A stretch of DNA of 64,000 nucleotides from Massilia sp. Root335 (GTDB lineage Bacteria > Pseudomonadota > Gammaproteobacteria > Burkholderiales > Burkholderiaceae_D). The stretch covers positions 124,541 to 188,540 of the forward strand of contig NZ_LMCY01000004.1 of NCBI RefSeq assembly GCF_001425685.1, read 5' to 3'. The position numbers were made by a program, and so were the translations under genes. Positions 1 to 8,615 of this stretch are shown here, piece by piece. Below the pieces are notes generated by a model. The model was given only the letters and a program-made list of their open reading frames with translations, did not search any database and was not told the origin of the DNA. Each line of letters begins with the position of its first letter. Position 1 is the first letter of the stretch.

Positions 1-25
1 CACGTTCATCGGTGCAAGCCGGTTT

Positions 26-1132
26 TCAGGGGCGGCCGACGAGGGCGCGCAGGCGGTCGGTCCAGGATGGCCTCAGGAAGCCGGCGATGTCGGCCGGGCC
101 GCGGATCGTGGTGACGGTATAGCCGCGCTGGCGCAACTGGCTGATCAGGCCGGGTTCGCGCTTGCCGGCGATGCTGAGGTCGGGCAGGTGCAGGGCACCG
201 GCGATGATGAAGGTCCGGCGATGTTCCGTCATGGCGCGCACGATGACGGGCACCCACGCGCGGGTGCGCCGCCTCAGGCTCACGTCGATGATGCCGGGGC
301 TGTAGTCAAACATCATGCCTTTGTCCCGCAGGAGGCGTGTATCGGCGGGCAGCATGTCGATCGGGCATGCTTCGGCACGGTCGATACAGCGTACGCCGGC
401 GGCAAACACGCGCCCCATCGGCGCGGCCAGCTCGCCGACTTTCGCATAGGTGGGATCGGCCTGCTTCATGCGCAGCAGGCGTGCCGCCTGCAGCACGTTA
501 TCGGCCAGGAAGTCCTGGCGGTCGGCCGCGCTGGCGCTGCAAAAATCGTTGCGCTGGTCCTTCAGCACGTTCAGGCCGACCGTCTTCTTGGCGCTGCCGC
601 CCAGGGCGCGCAGGCGGAACGATGTGCCGGCTCCGAGGTGCGTTTCGAGCGCCTTGTCATAGTCCGGACCGAGGGCATCGATCGTGAAGCGCGTCAGGTA
701 AGTCGAGGTGAACAGGAATTCCGGAATCAATTGCCAGCTATCGAGCCAGTTCGGCACTTCCAGGCCGTTCGCGCGGGTGGCGGCGATCAGGGCGTCGAAA
801 GCGGGCGCCAGGCGCCCGGTGCGGCGGTCACCGGGACCGCTCATGCACGGCGCGCCGCGCTCGAAGGTCTCGTTGCGCATTTCCTCCGGCCCCATATAGG
901 TTTCCATCACGGCGACGTCGGCCGCCTGATAGCTGGGCTGGACGACGGCGTCGTAGTAACCGTCCTGCTCGACGGCCGTACCGAAATGCGATTCGGCCAC
1001 GAGCACGGCCTGGGTCTTGCCGTTGCTGACCAGCCAGGCACGCGGCAGGAAGGTATCGGCGGCATGTGCACCGGCGCCCGCCAGCATGCAGGCCGCGGCG
1101 CCCGCGATGAGGCGGCGAATGGAAAATGTCAT
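26..1132 (-). CDS. TraB/GumN family exported protein
   Basis: A 368-residue protein with a signal peptide (basic start, Leu/Ala-rich core, AHA before ADTF). The chosen start is the ATG that begins this signal peptide; an in-frame ATG 13 codons upstream would put a non-signal extension in front. Two hallmarks of the TraB/PrgY/GumN (Tiki-like) fold are visible: an N-terminal ESHFGT stretch in the position of the family's GxxH motif, and a C-terminal FIIAGALHL followed by a Leu-rich helix and RGYTV, typical of GumN ends. Members are proposed metal-dependent hydrolases; the substrate is unknown here. The gene lies 86 bases downstream of the double-glycine peptide gene on the same strand and is probably cotranscribed with it. 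Family call is fairly secure; function is not. Confidence 0.8.
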   Translation of the reverse strand: MTFSIRRLIAGAAACMLAGAGAHAADTFLPRAWLVSNGKTQAVLVAESHFGTAVEQDGYYDAVVQPSYQAADVAVMETYMGPEEMRNETFERGAPCMSGPGDRRTGRLAPAFDALIAATRANGLEVPNWLDSWQLIPEFLFTSTYLTRFTIDALGPDYDKALETHLGAGTSFRLRALGGSAKKTVGLNVLKDQRNDFCSASAADRQDFLADNVLQAARLLRMKQADPTYAKVGELAAPMGRVFAAGVRCIDRAEACPIDMLPADTRLLRDKGMMFDYSPGIIDVSLRRRTRAWVPVIVRAMTEHRRTFIIAGALHLPDLSIAGKREPGLISQLRQRGYTVTTIRGPADIAGFLRPSWTDRLRALVGRP

Positions 1133-1218
1133 GTGGATGGCGTATTGAAAAAGACGATGCCGGGCCGGCATGCGCGCCGAGGGGACTCAAGCGCGCACAC
1201 CGGTCCGGCGATGACGGC

Positions 1219-1599
1219 TTAGCGCGACACGACAGGTGCGCTGCAGCTGCCGTTGATGCAGGTGACGGTGGTCACCGTCGGCGCGCCGTTGTAGCTGCCG
1301 CTGACGCTGCCCGGGCCATAGCTGCCCGATGCGGAAACGCCCGTGGCCGGAGTGACCGTTTGGGTGATGACCACGCCTGGGGAGGTGGTGACGACGGTCG
1401 ACACGCCGCCCGCGCCGCAGGTCTGCGTCACGGAGGTGCTGCCGTTGTTGTTGCTGTACGGCTGGCACGACGAGCCCGACGACGAGCCGGAGCTGCCGCC
1501 GCCGATGCCGAGCAGGTCTTCGATCGCGCCGATGGCCGCATCGACCCAACCGTCGCCACCCGAAACTGCCGCCACTTCCGCGCTTGAAATAATACGCAT
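1219..1599 (-). CDS. double-glycine-leader, Ser/Thr/Gly-rich peptide (candidate secreted substrate)
   Basis: A 126-residue product starting MRIISSAEVAAVSGG: a short leader with hydrophobic residues spaced before a GG, as cut by C39 peptidases of bacteriocin-type ABC exporters. The predicted mature part (residues 16-126) opens with a small acidic amphipathic stretch, then is dominated by Ser, Thr, Gly and Val with four cysteines (45, 61, 114, 119), the last two as C-x4-C. It has no charged core and looks extracellular. A C39 exporter and adaptor are encoded 3-7 kb upstream on the same strand. The composition would suit O-glycosylation or disulfide cross-linking; that is inference. No known bacteriocin family was recognised. 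A plausible AGGA lies about 11 bases before the ATG. Confidence 0.75.
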   Translation of the reverse strand: MRIISSAEVAAVSGGDGWVDAAIGAIEDLLGIGGGSSGSSSGSSCQPYSNNNGSTSVTQTCGAGGVSTVVTTSPGVVITQTVTPATGVSASGSYGPGSVSGSYNGAPTVTTVTCINGSCSAPVVSR

Positions 1600-1964
1600 T
1601 ATCTGTTATTCCTATACATGGTTTATGAATGCATTCGTTTCCGAATGCGACGTTGCCCCGCATGCCGTGCTGACATCACGACCTGCGGTTTTCGCCGGTA
1701 CGGCCGGTTGTTCCGGCCGTACCGACGAATCCTGCGGAATTCGCCGTCCGGCGCCATTCCAGAAATCTTCCAAAAACCCGCACTGCGCAATCAAAGATAA
1801 TCATTTATATTCTTTAATCTGCGAGCATGTTATTTAAAACAATCTGAACAATCAATAGCAAATCCGGATTTTTTTTCGAAAAAATCATCCTGTTATTTTA
1901 CGTTTTCAAAGCGCGTAAATAACCCTGCCGATCAAGGCATCATTTATTCGAATACGCGATTTTT
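1600..1964. other. AT-rich intergenic region with hairpins
   Basis: No convincing gene. It separates the end of the glycosyltransferase gene from the double-glycine peptide gene, both minus strand, so it must hold the peptide's promoter and any terminator of the upstream operon. Visible structures are a 12-bp perfect hairpin with a 5-base loop (1696-1707 with 1713-1724), a smaller operator-like inverted repeat GCATTCG/CGAATGC (1631-1637 with 1642-1648) just before the peptide start, and an AT-rich stem (1893-1903 with 1915-1924) close behind the glycosyltransferase stop that could act as a weak terminator. The base composition is clearly more AT-rich than the coding sequence around it. Confidence 0.6.
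1696..1724. repeat. 12-bp perfect inverted repeat (hairpin)
   Basis: CGGTACGGCCGG, 5-base loop TTGTT, CCGGCCGTACCG. No T-run follows on either strand, so it is not a standard Rho-independent terminator. It lies in the leader region of the double-glycine peptide gene and could be a regulatory or processing structure. Confidence 0.6.
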
Positions 1965-3227
1965 TTAATTCAAAAAATTACGGTAGATCGTTTTAATTTT
2001 TCTCGCCGCCACTTTCCACTCCAGTTCCGCGACCGCATCTTTTGCCGCGCGCGCCGTCATTTCCGCCAGCGCAGGGTTGTTCCGCGTCCGGAGCACCGCG
2101 TCCGCGATCGCATCCGTATCCGCCGGATCGACGCAAATGGCGTCCCGCATGACTTCCGCCACGCCGCTATTGCGCGACAAGACGACGGGTACGCCCGATT
2201 GCGCGGCTTCCAGCGCGCCGATGCCAAAGGGCTCCGATACCGATGGCATCACATACACACTGGACGCCGCGAGGAGCGCTTTCACGCCCGGCGGATCCAG
2301 AAATCCGGGAAAATCGATTTGACGGGAAATGCCGAGTTTATTGGCCAGCGCTTTCGCCACCGGCAGTAAATCGCCGGTTCCGGCCATGACGAAACGCACG
2401 TCGTCCTGCCGGTCCAGTATTTTTTTTGCGGCATGCAGAAAATATGCCGGACCTTTCTGGTGCGTGATCCTGCCGATAAAGGAAACCCGGAATATATCGC
2501 GTTGCGCCGGCAGCGCGGCATTCTCGATTTTTTCTACACCATTGTGGACCACTTCAATTTTTCCGGGGGCAATCCGGTATTCGCGTACCAGGACCTGGCG
2601 CGTATATTCGCTGACGGCGATGATCCTGTCGGCCATATACATGCCGAACCGTTCGATCGCGCCGATATTCCCGTTCCTGGAATTTCCCGCACGGTCCGGC
2701 TCGACCGAATGCACGTGTACGACCAGTGGCCTGTTGCTCGCCTGTTTGACCCGGGCCGCCAACAGAAACGTCAGCCAGTCGTGCGCGTGGACGACATCGA
2801 AGGGCTGCGCGGCGGCAAGCAGGTGCGGCGCACTGTCCGCATAGGCCAGCGCATCCGCGATGGACATTCCCTGGTAGGCACCCGACAAGCGTCCGTCGAC
2901 ACCCGGTGCAGCCATCCAGAGCGCGTCTTCGTCGTCCTCATGGAATGCGGCCGCAACGTCGGGCGGAACGAAACCGGCGAAAAAATCGTCCAGTCGGCGC
3001 CGTTCCGGATCCGATCCCGCGGCGCGGCCGGGTGCATCGCCCGCCAGGCTTCGGGCGCACAGGAACGACACGCCGCGTTGGCGCTCGCCGCCGCGCAACT
3101 GCGGCATGACGAAGGCGATGTCGATGCCGCCGGCTTCCGTCAAACCGCGCACGAGCCCCTGGCACGCCGTGCCGAGGCCACCCGTGATATGCGGCGGAAA
3201 TTCCCATCCCAGCATCAGGACATTCAT
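1965..3227 (-). CDS. GT4/GT5-type glycosyltransferase
   Basis: 420 residues, GT-B fold. The N-terminal domain has the GGLG loop (residues 16-19) seen in glycogen/starch-synthase-like enzymes and VVHAHDWLT (146-153). The C-terminal nucleotide-sugar domain has GRITHQKG (252-259) and the E-x7-E motif, Glu332 and Glu340, within SEPFGIGALEA. There is no signal peptide, so it acts in the cytoplasm. The start is the ATG that overlaps the amylase stop as ATGA; the open frame continues upstream but without family similarity. The pairing with a GH13 amylase suggests alpha-glucan metabolism; the pairing with a C39 exporter and a Ser/Thr-rich peptide suggests peptide glycosylation as an alternative. The acceptor cannot be told from sequence. 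Confidence 0.82.
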   Translation of the reverse strand: MNVLMLGWEFPPHITGGLGTACQGLVRGLTEAGGIDIAFVMPQLRGGERQRGVSFLCARSLAGDAPGRAAGSDPERRRLDDFFAGFVPPDVAAAFHEDDEDALWMAAPGVDGRLSGAYQGMSIADALAYADSAPHLLAAAQPFDVVHAHDWLTFLLAARVKQASNRPLVVHVHSVEPDRAGNSRNGNIGAIERFGMYMADRIIAVSEYTRQVLVREYRIAPGKIEVVHNGVEKIENAALPAQRDIFRVSFIGRITHQKGPAYFLHAAKKILDRQDDVRFVMAGTGDLLPVAKALANKLGISRQIDFPGFLDPPGVKALLAASSVYVMPSVSEPFGIGALEAAQSGVPVVLSRNSGVAEVMRDAICVDPADTDAIADAVLRTRNNPALAEMTARAAKDAVAELEWKVAARKIKTIYRNFLN

Positions 3228-4804
3228 GGGCGCGCCTCCCCGGCGGCGGCGCTTTCCAGCAGCACGCAGCCCGACGACTCGACGTCGACCCGTCCATGCC
3301 GCACCGTGAGGTGACGGCCGGAGTACGCATCGCACAACCGTTCGCCCTCCGCGAACACGCCGGATACCGGAATCGACACCGGGCTGCGGACCTCCGGCGC
3401 GACGACGACCCGGTCGCCGCTGCAGGCATCGATGCGCGCGAAGACATGGGGCGCTTTCTGCAGGCACGCATGCGTGCCGCGGGCCAGCGCGACGTGGCGC
3501 GCACGGAAACGGCCCAGCTTGCGCCAGTGGGCAAGCACGTCGACGTCGATGCGGTCCCAGTTCATGTCCGAACGGGTGGCCTGCGCCGGGTCTGCCGGTG
3601 TGCAAGGCCCAGGCGGGCGGGCGGTTTCGTCGCCATATAAAATCAGCACGCCGCCCGGCGCCAGCAACAGCGCCGTTCCGGCCGCAATCAGGCTGCCGCG
3701 GTCGCACAGCCGGGTGTCGTGCGACGATACATAGGACAGGACGTCGTGGTCGGGCCGGCCGGCCAGGCGCTTGGCGTAGGCGCGGTACAGCGTGTCCAGG
3801 TCCGGCGCCCGTGCCAGGTGCGCCGGGAACTGGAAATTGATCAGGTTATCGAATCCGAAATCGAAATAATCGCTGCGCTCGATGCCGTGGCCGAACACCT
3901 CGCCGGTCATCCAGAACGGCGCCGTGTCGATCGCTTCGGCCGGGTGCGCGCGCTTCCAGTCGGCGAGCGCCGTCGTTGCCGCTTCCTTGAGCGCGTACCA
4001 GGCGTCCAGTTCCACGTGCCTGGCGGAGTCGCAACGGAAGCCGTCGATGCCGAAGTCGCGCACCCAGGCAGTGAGCCACTCGACCAGGTAGCCGCGCACC
4101 GTCGTGCCGGGCAGGTCGCGCGCTTTCGATCCGGGCTTGTTGGCCAGGAACGCGGGCAGGCGGACGCATGCCTCGCTCTCGGTCCGGAAGTCCGGCAGGC
4201 CGCTGAGGAGCATCGTCAGGTCGTCGCCGCCGCCGGCGGGATAACCCGGGTAATCGCCGCGCACCCAGTCGGGGCCCCACCAGGCGGCGAAGCCGGCGCT
4301 GGTCTTGTCGAGATAATCGAAATAGGTCGCGGGCGTCGCGTCCCGCCAGCCGGGCTTGAGCACCGGGATGTCCAGCGCGTGCATGGTGTCCAGATCCGGA
4401 TAGCCCGGGTGGTTCAGCACGATGTCGAGTAACACGCGGATGCCGCGGCGATGCGCGGCGTCGACCAGGTTTTTCAGGTCCTGCGCCGTGCCGAGGCGTG
4501 CATCGACCAGGGTGTAATCGAGCGCGTAATAGCCGTGATAGGCGTAATGCCGGAATCCGCCTTCGCCCGGCACCCAGCCGCGGATCTGTTCGTACGGGGC
4601 CGAAATCAGGATGGCATTCACGCCGAGCGCGCAAAACCAGTCTTCTTCGATTTTGCGGGTGATGCCGGCCAGTTTCCCGCCGTGGAAGGTGCCGATGGCG
4701 TCGCCATCGACGCGCGTCAGGCCGTGTTCCCTGGCGGGATCGCAAAAGCGGTCCGTCAGGATGTGATAGACGATCGGGTTGTCGTGGAAGGTCGGATGCG
4801 TCAT
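3224..4804 (-). CDS. GH13 alpha-amylase family protein, cytoplasmic
   Basis: 526 residues with all four GH13 regions: region I LLDIVLNH (Asp127-His132), region II GFRCDSARH with the predicted nucleophile Asp259, region III GEVF with acid/base Glu302, and region IV SSHD with Asp363. No signal peptide, so it should act on intracellular alpha-glucans or as a transglycosylase. The ATG chosen has GAGG 8 bases upstream; a GTG four codons earlier overlaps the exporter stop (GTGA) and is an alternative. It is sandwiched between exporter and glycosyltransferase genes with 4-bp overlap on the glycosyltransferase side, so it is translationally coupled. The catalytic set is complete, so an active enzyme is expected; substrate unknown. 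Confidence 0.88.
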   Translation of the reverse strand: MTHPTFHDNPIVYHILTDRFCDPAREHGLTRVDGDAIGTFHGGKLAGITRKIEEDWFCALGVNAILISAPYEQIRGWVPGEGGFRHYAYHGYYALDYTLVDARLGTAQDLKNLVDAAHRRGIRVLLDIVLNHPGYPDLDTMHALDIPVLKPGWRDATPATYFDYLDKTSAGFAAWWGPDWVRGDYPGYPAGGGDDLTMLLSGLPDFRTESEACVRLPAFLANKPGSKARDLPGTTVRGYLVEWLTAWVRDFGIDGFRCDSARHVELDAWYALKEAATTALADWKRAHPAEAIDTAPFWMTGEVFGHGIERSDYFDFGFDNLINFQFPAHLARAPDLDTLYRAYAKRLAGRPDHDVLSYVSSHDTRLCDRGSLIAAGTALLLAPGGVLILYGDETARPPGPCTPADPAQATRSDMNWDRIDVDVLAHWRKLGRFRARHVALARGTHACLQKAPHVFARIDACSGDRVVVAPEVRSPVSIPVSGVFAEGERLCDAYSGRHLTVRHGRVDVESSGCVLLESAAAGEARP

Positions 4805-4812
4805 GTCGTGCC

Positions 4813-6909
4813 TCACGCGGCCATGGCGGTATCGATGCGCACGTCGGCGATCCTGCCGCCTTGCAGGGCGACGACCCGTTCGGCGGCCTCGATCGTTTCG
4901 CGCCGGTGCGCCACCATGATGCGTGTCAGGCGCATGTGGCCAAGCGCCTGATTCACCTTGTGTTCGTTGGCGACGTCGAGGTGGCTGGTCGCCTCGTCCA
5001 GCGCCAGGATCTTCGGCTGTTTATACATTGCGCGGGCCAGCAGCACACGCTGCTTCTGGCCGCCGGACAGACTGCTGCCCAGGTCGCCGACCAGGGTCTG
5101 GTAACCCATCGGCATGGCCGCGATTTCGTGGTGGATGGCGGCCAGGCGGGCGCACTCTTCCACCCTGGCCTGGTCCGCCCTGGCGTCGAAGAACGCGATA
5201 TTGTCCTGCAGCGAGCCCGCCAGCAGGACGTCTTCCTGCATCACCGTGCCCACGAGCTGGCGGTAGGCGCGCAAGCCGAGTTGGGTGATCGGGATGCCGT
5301 CGACGAGGACCTCGCCTTCGTCCGGTTTCAGCAAGCCCAGGATGATCTTGCACAGCGTGCTCTTGCCGCAGCCGCTGGGCCCGGTCAAGGCGACGCTCTG
5401 GCCGGCCGGGATATGCAGGTCGATCCCGTTCAGCACCCACGGCTCGCCTTCGGCGTAGCGGAACTTGATGTTCCTCAGCGTGATATCGCCGCGCAGGCGG
5501 CCGAGGTCCGATTCCGGCGCCGCTTCCTCCTCCACCGGTTCCTGCACGATGTCGGCAAGGCGCTCTGCATGCAGGCTCAGCATCTTGAGGTTGACGAACA
5601 GGTCGATCAGGTTGAACAGGCGTCCGGAAAACGTTCCGGCATAGCTGGTGAACGCCATCAGCATGCCCACCGTCAGGGTGTTGCGCATGACGGCGTCCGC
5701 GCCGTAGTAAAACAGCGCCAGTCCCTGGCCGCTGAAGATGGCCGTGTTGGCGACCTTGAACACGATGCCCAGCTTCTGGGTCTCGACGTCGCGGTTGATC
5801 ACGTCCTGCTTGAGGTTTTGCCAGCGCGCGCGGCGCTCGGGTTCGCGGCCGAACAGCTTGAGCGGCGTGATGGCGCGCAGCGTTTCGAGGAAGTGGCTGT
5901 TCTCCTTCGCCGACAGGACCAGGCGCTCCTGCGACGCTTCGCGCAGCGGGTGATAGAACGCCCAGCGCAGCAGCGCATACAAGGCGACGGCCGCCAGCAC
6001 CAGCGCCGACATGGTCAGGCTGTACATCAGCATCATGCCGAGTGCGAACAAAGCCATCAGGCCGTCCAGCAGGCTTTCCACGAACAGGCTCGTCAACGTG
6101 CCCTGGATCGCGCCGATGCTGCCGAAGCGCGACACCACGTCGCCCAGGTGGCGTTTCTCGAAATAGGCGGCGGGCAGGCGCGTCAGATGCGTGAACAGGC
6201 GCGTTGCCCACTGCTGGCCGATGTCCACGCTCCAGCGCATCAGGAACCAGCTGCGCGCCAGGCCGATGGCGGTCTGCGTCACCGTGAGAAGAGCGAAACC
6301 GAGCAGCAGGATCTTGAGCAGGTCGCGGTCGCCGCTGACGATGACCTCGTCGACCACGAACTGGTTGAACAGCGGCGACGCGATCGCGAAGATTTCCAGC
6401 GCCAGCGCCAGCGCGATCACCTGGACGAGTGCGCGCCGCAAGCCGGCGACATGGCCCGTCAGGTCGCGGATGGCGATCTTCTTGCGCTCATCCTTGACGA
6501 CGAAATCGGCACTGGGCGTCAACTCCAGCGCCACGCCGGTGAAATGCCGGGAGACGTCGTCCAGCGCCATCCGGCGTTCGCCGACGGCCGGATCCAGCAC
6601 GGTCACCATGCGTTTTCCGCCCAGTGTGCGGCTGACCCGCGTGAGGACGACGAAATGGTTCAGGTTCCAATGCAGGATGCACGGCATCTGCAATTGATCC
6701 AGTTCCTCCAGCTCCAGTCGCAGCGGCCGCGCCGCCAGTTGCAGGGCGGCGGCGTGGCGCATCAGATGCTCCAGCGTGGCCCCCTTGAGACTGACGGAAA
6801 ACTGCCGGCGCAGATCGACGAGATCGATGCGATGGCCGTGGTGGTTGGCGATCATGGCCAGGCTGGCCAGGCCGCATTCGCTGGATTCGGTTTGAAGTAT
6901 GACGCGCAT
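4813..6909 (-). CDS. C39-peptidase-containing ABC exporter (bacteriocin/double-glycine type)
   Basis: 698 residues. Residues 1-135 form a C39 cysteine peptidase: Cys12 in TESSECGLAS, His85 in NLNHFVVL and Asp106 in VLDPA make the expected triad. A six-helix transmembrane domain spans roughly 155-440. The nucleotide-binding domain has Walker A GPSGCGKS (510-517), signature LSGGQ (614-618) and Walker B ILALDE (634-639). Such proteins cut the leader after GG and export the cargo through a HlyD adaptor and TolC. The adaptor gene lies 18 bases upstream. All catalytic residues are present, so it should both process and transport. Likely cargo is the GG-leader peptide at 1219-1599 and possibly the one at 18494-18706. 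Confidence 0.93.
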   Translation of the reverse strand: MRVILQTESSECGLASLAMIANHHGHRIDLVDLRRQFSVSLKGATLEHLMRHAAALQLAARPLRLELEELDQLQMPCILHWNLNHFVVLTRVSRTLGGKRMVTVLDPAVGERRMALDDVSRHFTGVALELTPSADFVVKDERKKIAIRDLTGHVAGLRRALVQVIALALALEIFAIASPLFNQFVVDEVIVSGDRDLLKILLLGFALLTVTQTAIGLARSWFLMRWSVDIGQQWATRLFTHLTRLPAAYFEKRHLGDVVSRFGSIGAIQGTLTSLFVESLLDGLMALFALGMMLMYSLTMSALVLAAVALYALLRWAFYHPLREASQERLVLSAKENSHFLETLRAITPLKLFGREPERRARWQNLKQDVINRDVETQKLGIVFKVANTAIFSGQGLALFYYGADAVMRNTLTVGMLMAFTSYAGTFSGRLFNLIDLFVNLKMLSLHAERLADIVQEPVEEEAAPESDLGRLRGDITLRNIKFRYAEGEPWVLNGIDLHIPAGQSVALTGPSGCGKSTLCKIILGLLKPDEGEVLVDGIPITQLGLRAYRQLVGTVMQEDVLLAGSLQDNIAFFDARADQARVEECARLAAIHHEIAAMPMGYQTLVGDLGSSLSGGQKQRVLLARAMYKQPKILALDEATSHLDVANEHKVNQALGHMRLTRIMVAHRRETIEAAERVVALQGGRIADVRIDTAMAA

Positions 6910-6927
6910 AAAAACGTTGGTACGGAT

Positions 6928-8253
6928 TCAGTAGGAACGCATGGCGAGCAGGGGCTCGGCGATCCATTCCCAGATCTTGCGGCTGTCCTGGAGAACGTCG
7001 GCTTCCAGGGTCATGCCGGGTTTGAGGACTTGCGGATGCCCGTACACGTCGATGTACTGTTTTTCCGGACGCACCCTGATGCGGTACAGCGCCTCGTTGC
7101 TGTTGAAACCCAGGAGGTTTTGCTGGGCATTCGACAGGATGGTGCTGGCCAGGTTTTGCGGCAGCTCGTTCGGCGCGAACGGGGTCTTGCTGACGTCCGT
7201 GACGACGCCTTTCTGCAAGCCGAATTTTTGATAAGGAAAGGCCTGATAGCGCAGCAGCACGGTCTGGCCGGGTGCGACGAAACCTGCGGTCCGGCTGGGC
7301 GCATACAACTGCACCTCCAACTCGGGTGCCGCGCCGGGCGGCGTGCCCTGTTCCGGAATCAGCGTCGCCAGGACCTGGCCCGTACCGACCGCCTGGCCCG
7401 GTTGATAGGTGATGGTCGTGACGACGCCATCCTGCGGTGCCGTGATCAGGAACGATTTGCGATTGCTGTTTTCCGCCACTTCCTGCTGGAGCAGCGCCTT
7501 GGCCTGCTGGAGCTGCGTCAGGTCGCTTTCCAGGCTGGTTGGCTGCGCGGCCAGTTCCGCTTCCACGTCCTGGCGGCTGGCGCGCAACTGCACCTGGGTC
7601 CGGCCCAGATTGCTCAGGCGGGCGCTCAGGTCGATCAATTCTTCCTGCTTTTGCTGGGTTTGCGCGGACGAGACATAACCGCTGGCCTGCAAGGTTTCGA
7701 ATTTGCCCAGGCTTTGCTGCGCCAGATGCAGCCGGCGTGCGGCCAGTTCCATTTCCTGCGCCAGCTGGGTGCCTTCGGCATCGAGCGCTTGCAAGCGCTG
7801 GGTCAGCGCCGCTTTTTTTTCCCGATACTGTGCCGTACGCAGGCGCTGCTCTGCCTCGAGGCCATGCGCCCGGCTGGCCAGTTGCCGGGCAATCAGGAAC
7901 GACAACTCGCCATTGCTGCCCTGGCGCTCGGTCGACAACTCGAACAATGTCGCGCCGGCCCGCACGTGCTGGCCTTCGCTCACGACATTCCTCACCAGGA
8001 CGCCGGCGCTCGCCGCGCTGATGCCGACAGTACCTTTCGCTGGTATCAATATACCCGTCACGTGCGCTTTCTTGGTGACGCTGCCGAGGCAAACAAAGGC
8101 CAGGAAGGCGGCGGAAATCGCGATCGCCACGCCGGAAACGAGCCACGACGAGATTTGCTGGGCGAGACGAATGGAACCCATCCATTGATGACTCAACGAG
8201 GCTGTGACCTCGGGGCGAAACAGGGACGATTGCTGTATTTCGTTTTGCGACAT
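6928..8253 (-). CDS. HlyD-family membrane fusion protein of the type I exporter
   Basis: 441 residues: cytoplasmic N-terminus, one membrane segment (about 37-57), then a lipoyl/barrel-sandwich half (GILIPAKGTVGIS), a long coiled-coil rich in Gln/Leu/Ala (about 130-250), the second lipoyl half (ITAPQDGVVTTITYQPGQAV) and a beta-barrel C-terminus. It links the inner-membrane C39 ABC exporter to an outer-membrane TolC channel. First gene of the operon hlyD-like, ABC, amylase, glycosyltransferase. No TolC gene is seen in the window, so an unlinked one must be used. A sigma70-like promoter can be placed at 8335-8364. Confidence 0.92.
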   Translation of the reverse strand: MSQNEIQQSSLFRPEVTASLSHQWMGSIRLAQQISSWLVSGVAIAISAAFLAFVCLGSVTKKAHVTGILIPAKGTVGISAASAGVLVRNVVSEGQHVRAGATLFELSTERQGSNGELSFLIARQLASRAHGLEAEQRLRTAQYREKKAALTQRLQALDAEGTQLAQEMELAARRLHLAQQSLGKFETLQASGYVSSAQTQQKQEELIDLSARLSNLGRTQVQLRASRQDVEAELAAQPTSLESDLTQLQQAKALLQQEVAENSNRKSFLITAPQDGVVTTITYQPGQAVGTGQVLATLIPEQGTPPGAAPELEVQLYAPSRTAGFVAPGQTVLLRYQAFPYQKFGLQKGVVTDVSKTPFAPNELPQNLASTILSNAQQNLLGFNSNEALYRIRVRPEKQYIDVYGHPQVLKPGMTLEADVLQDSRKIWEWIAEPLLAMRSY

Positions 8254-8615
8254 AGGCCGAGATTCGAGTGCGATTACTTGCCGAAATGCGTGAATCCCAA
8301 GCGCAGCCCACGGCGTGCCCGGGTGATCTAGACAACTTTACGATCTTGTATCCAGATGTGTCAAAAATATATTTTTTTGTACTTTTGTTGTTAAGTGACA
8401 AATAGTTAGTTTCAGAAAGAAAAATGTATGTTATGTATTAACATTACATTTAACCCGTTTCGAGTGCGACAACGTAGAAACAATGGGCAAGCGAAGAATA
8501 GATGAGACGCCTGGAATGTAGTTTTCCAAGATTCTGTTTTTTAGACAAGAACAGCCGGCTAAGCTCGTTCCAGCAAATGTGAAGGGATCGGCGGGCTGTT
8601 CCGCCGTTGAGGGAA
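8254..8615. other. AT-rich intergenic region upstream of the exporter operon
   Basis: Lies between the 3' end of the b-type membrane protein gene (8616) and the start of the adaptor gene (8253), both minus strand. No supported gene. It contains the candidate promoter at 8335-8364 and a long AT-rich stretch (about 8365-8460) that could hold activator sites. No convincing Shine-Dalgarno is seen before the adaptor ATG. Confidence 0.6.
8335..8364 (-). promoter_or_regulatory. sigma70-like promoter for the exporter operon
   Basis: On the minus strand, TTGACA (8364-8359), an 18-bp spacer and TAAAGT (8340-8335), about 80 bases before the adaptor start. The -35 is perfect; the -10 is moderate. Prediction only. 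Confidence 0.5.

Noticed and set aside
1219..8253. Calling the system a known glycocin or lanthipeptide cluster
   Set aside because: The transferase is GT4/GT5-like rather than the GT2-type SunS family, there is no lanthipeptide synthetase, and the peptide has no similarity that I recognise.
4861..8331. A 1156-codon plus-strand open frame
   Set aside because: It is the antisense shadow of the exporter and adaptor genes, which have full catalytic motifs; it is Gln/Arg/His-rich with no domain.
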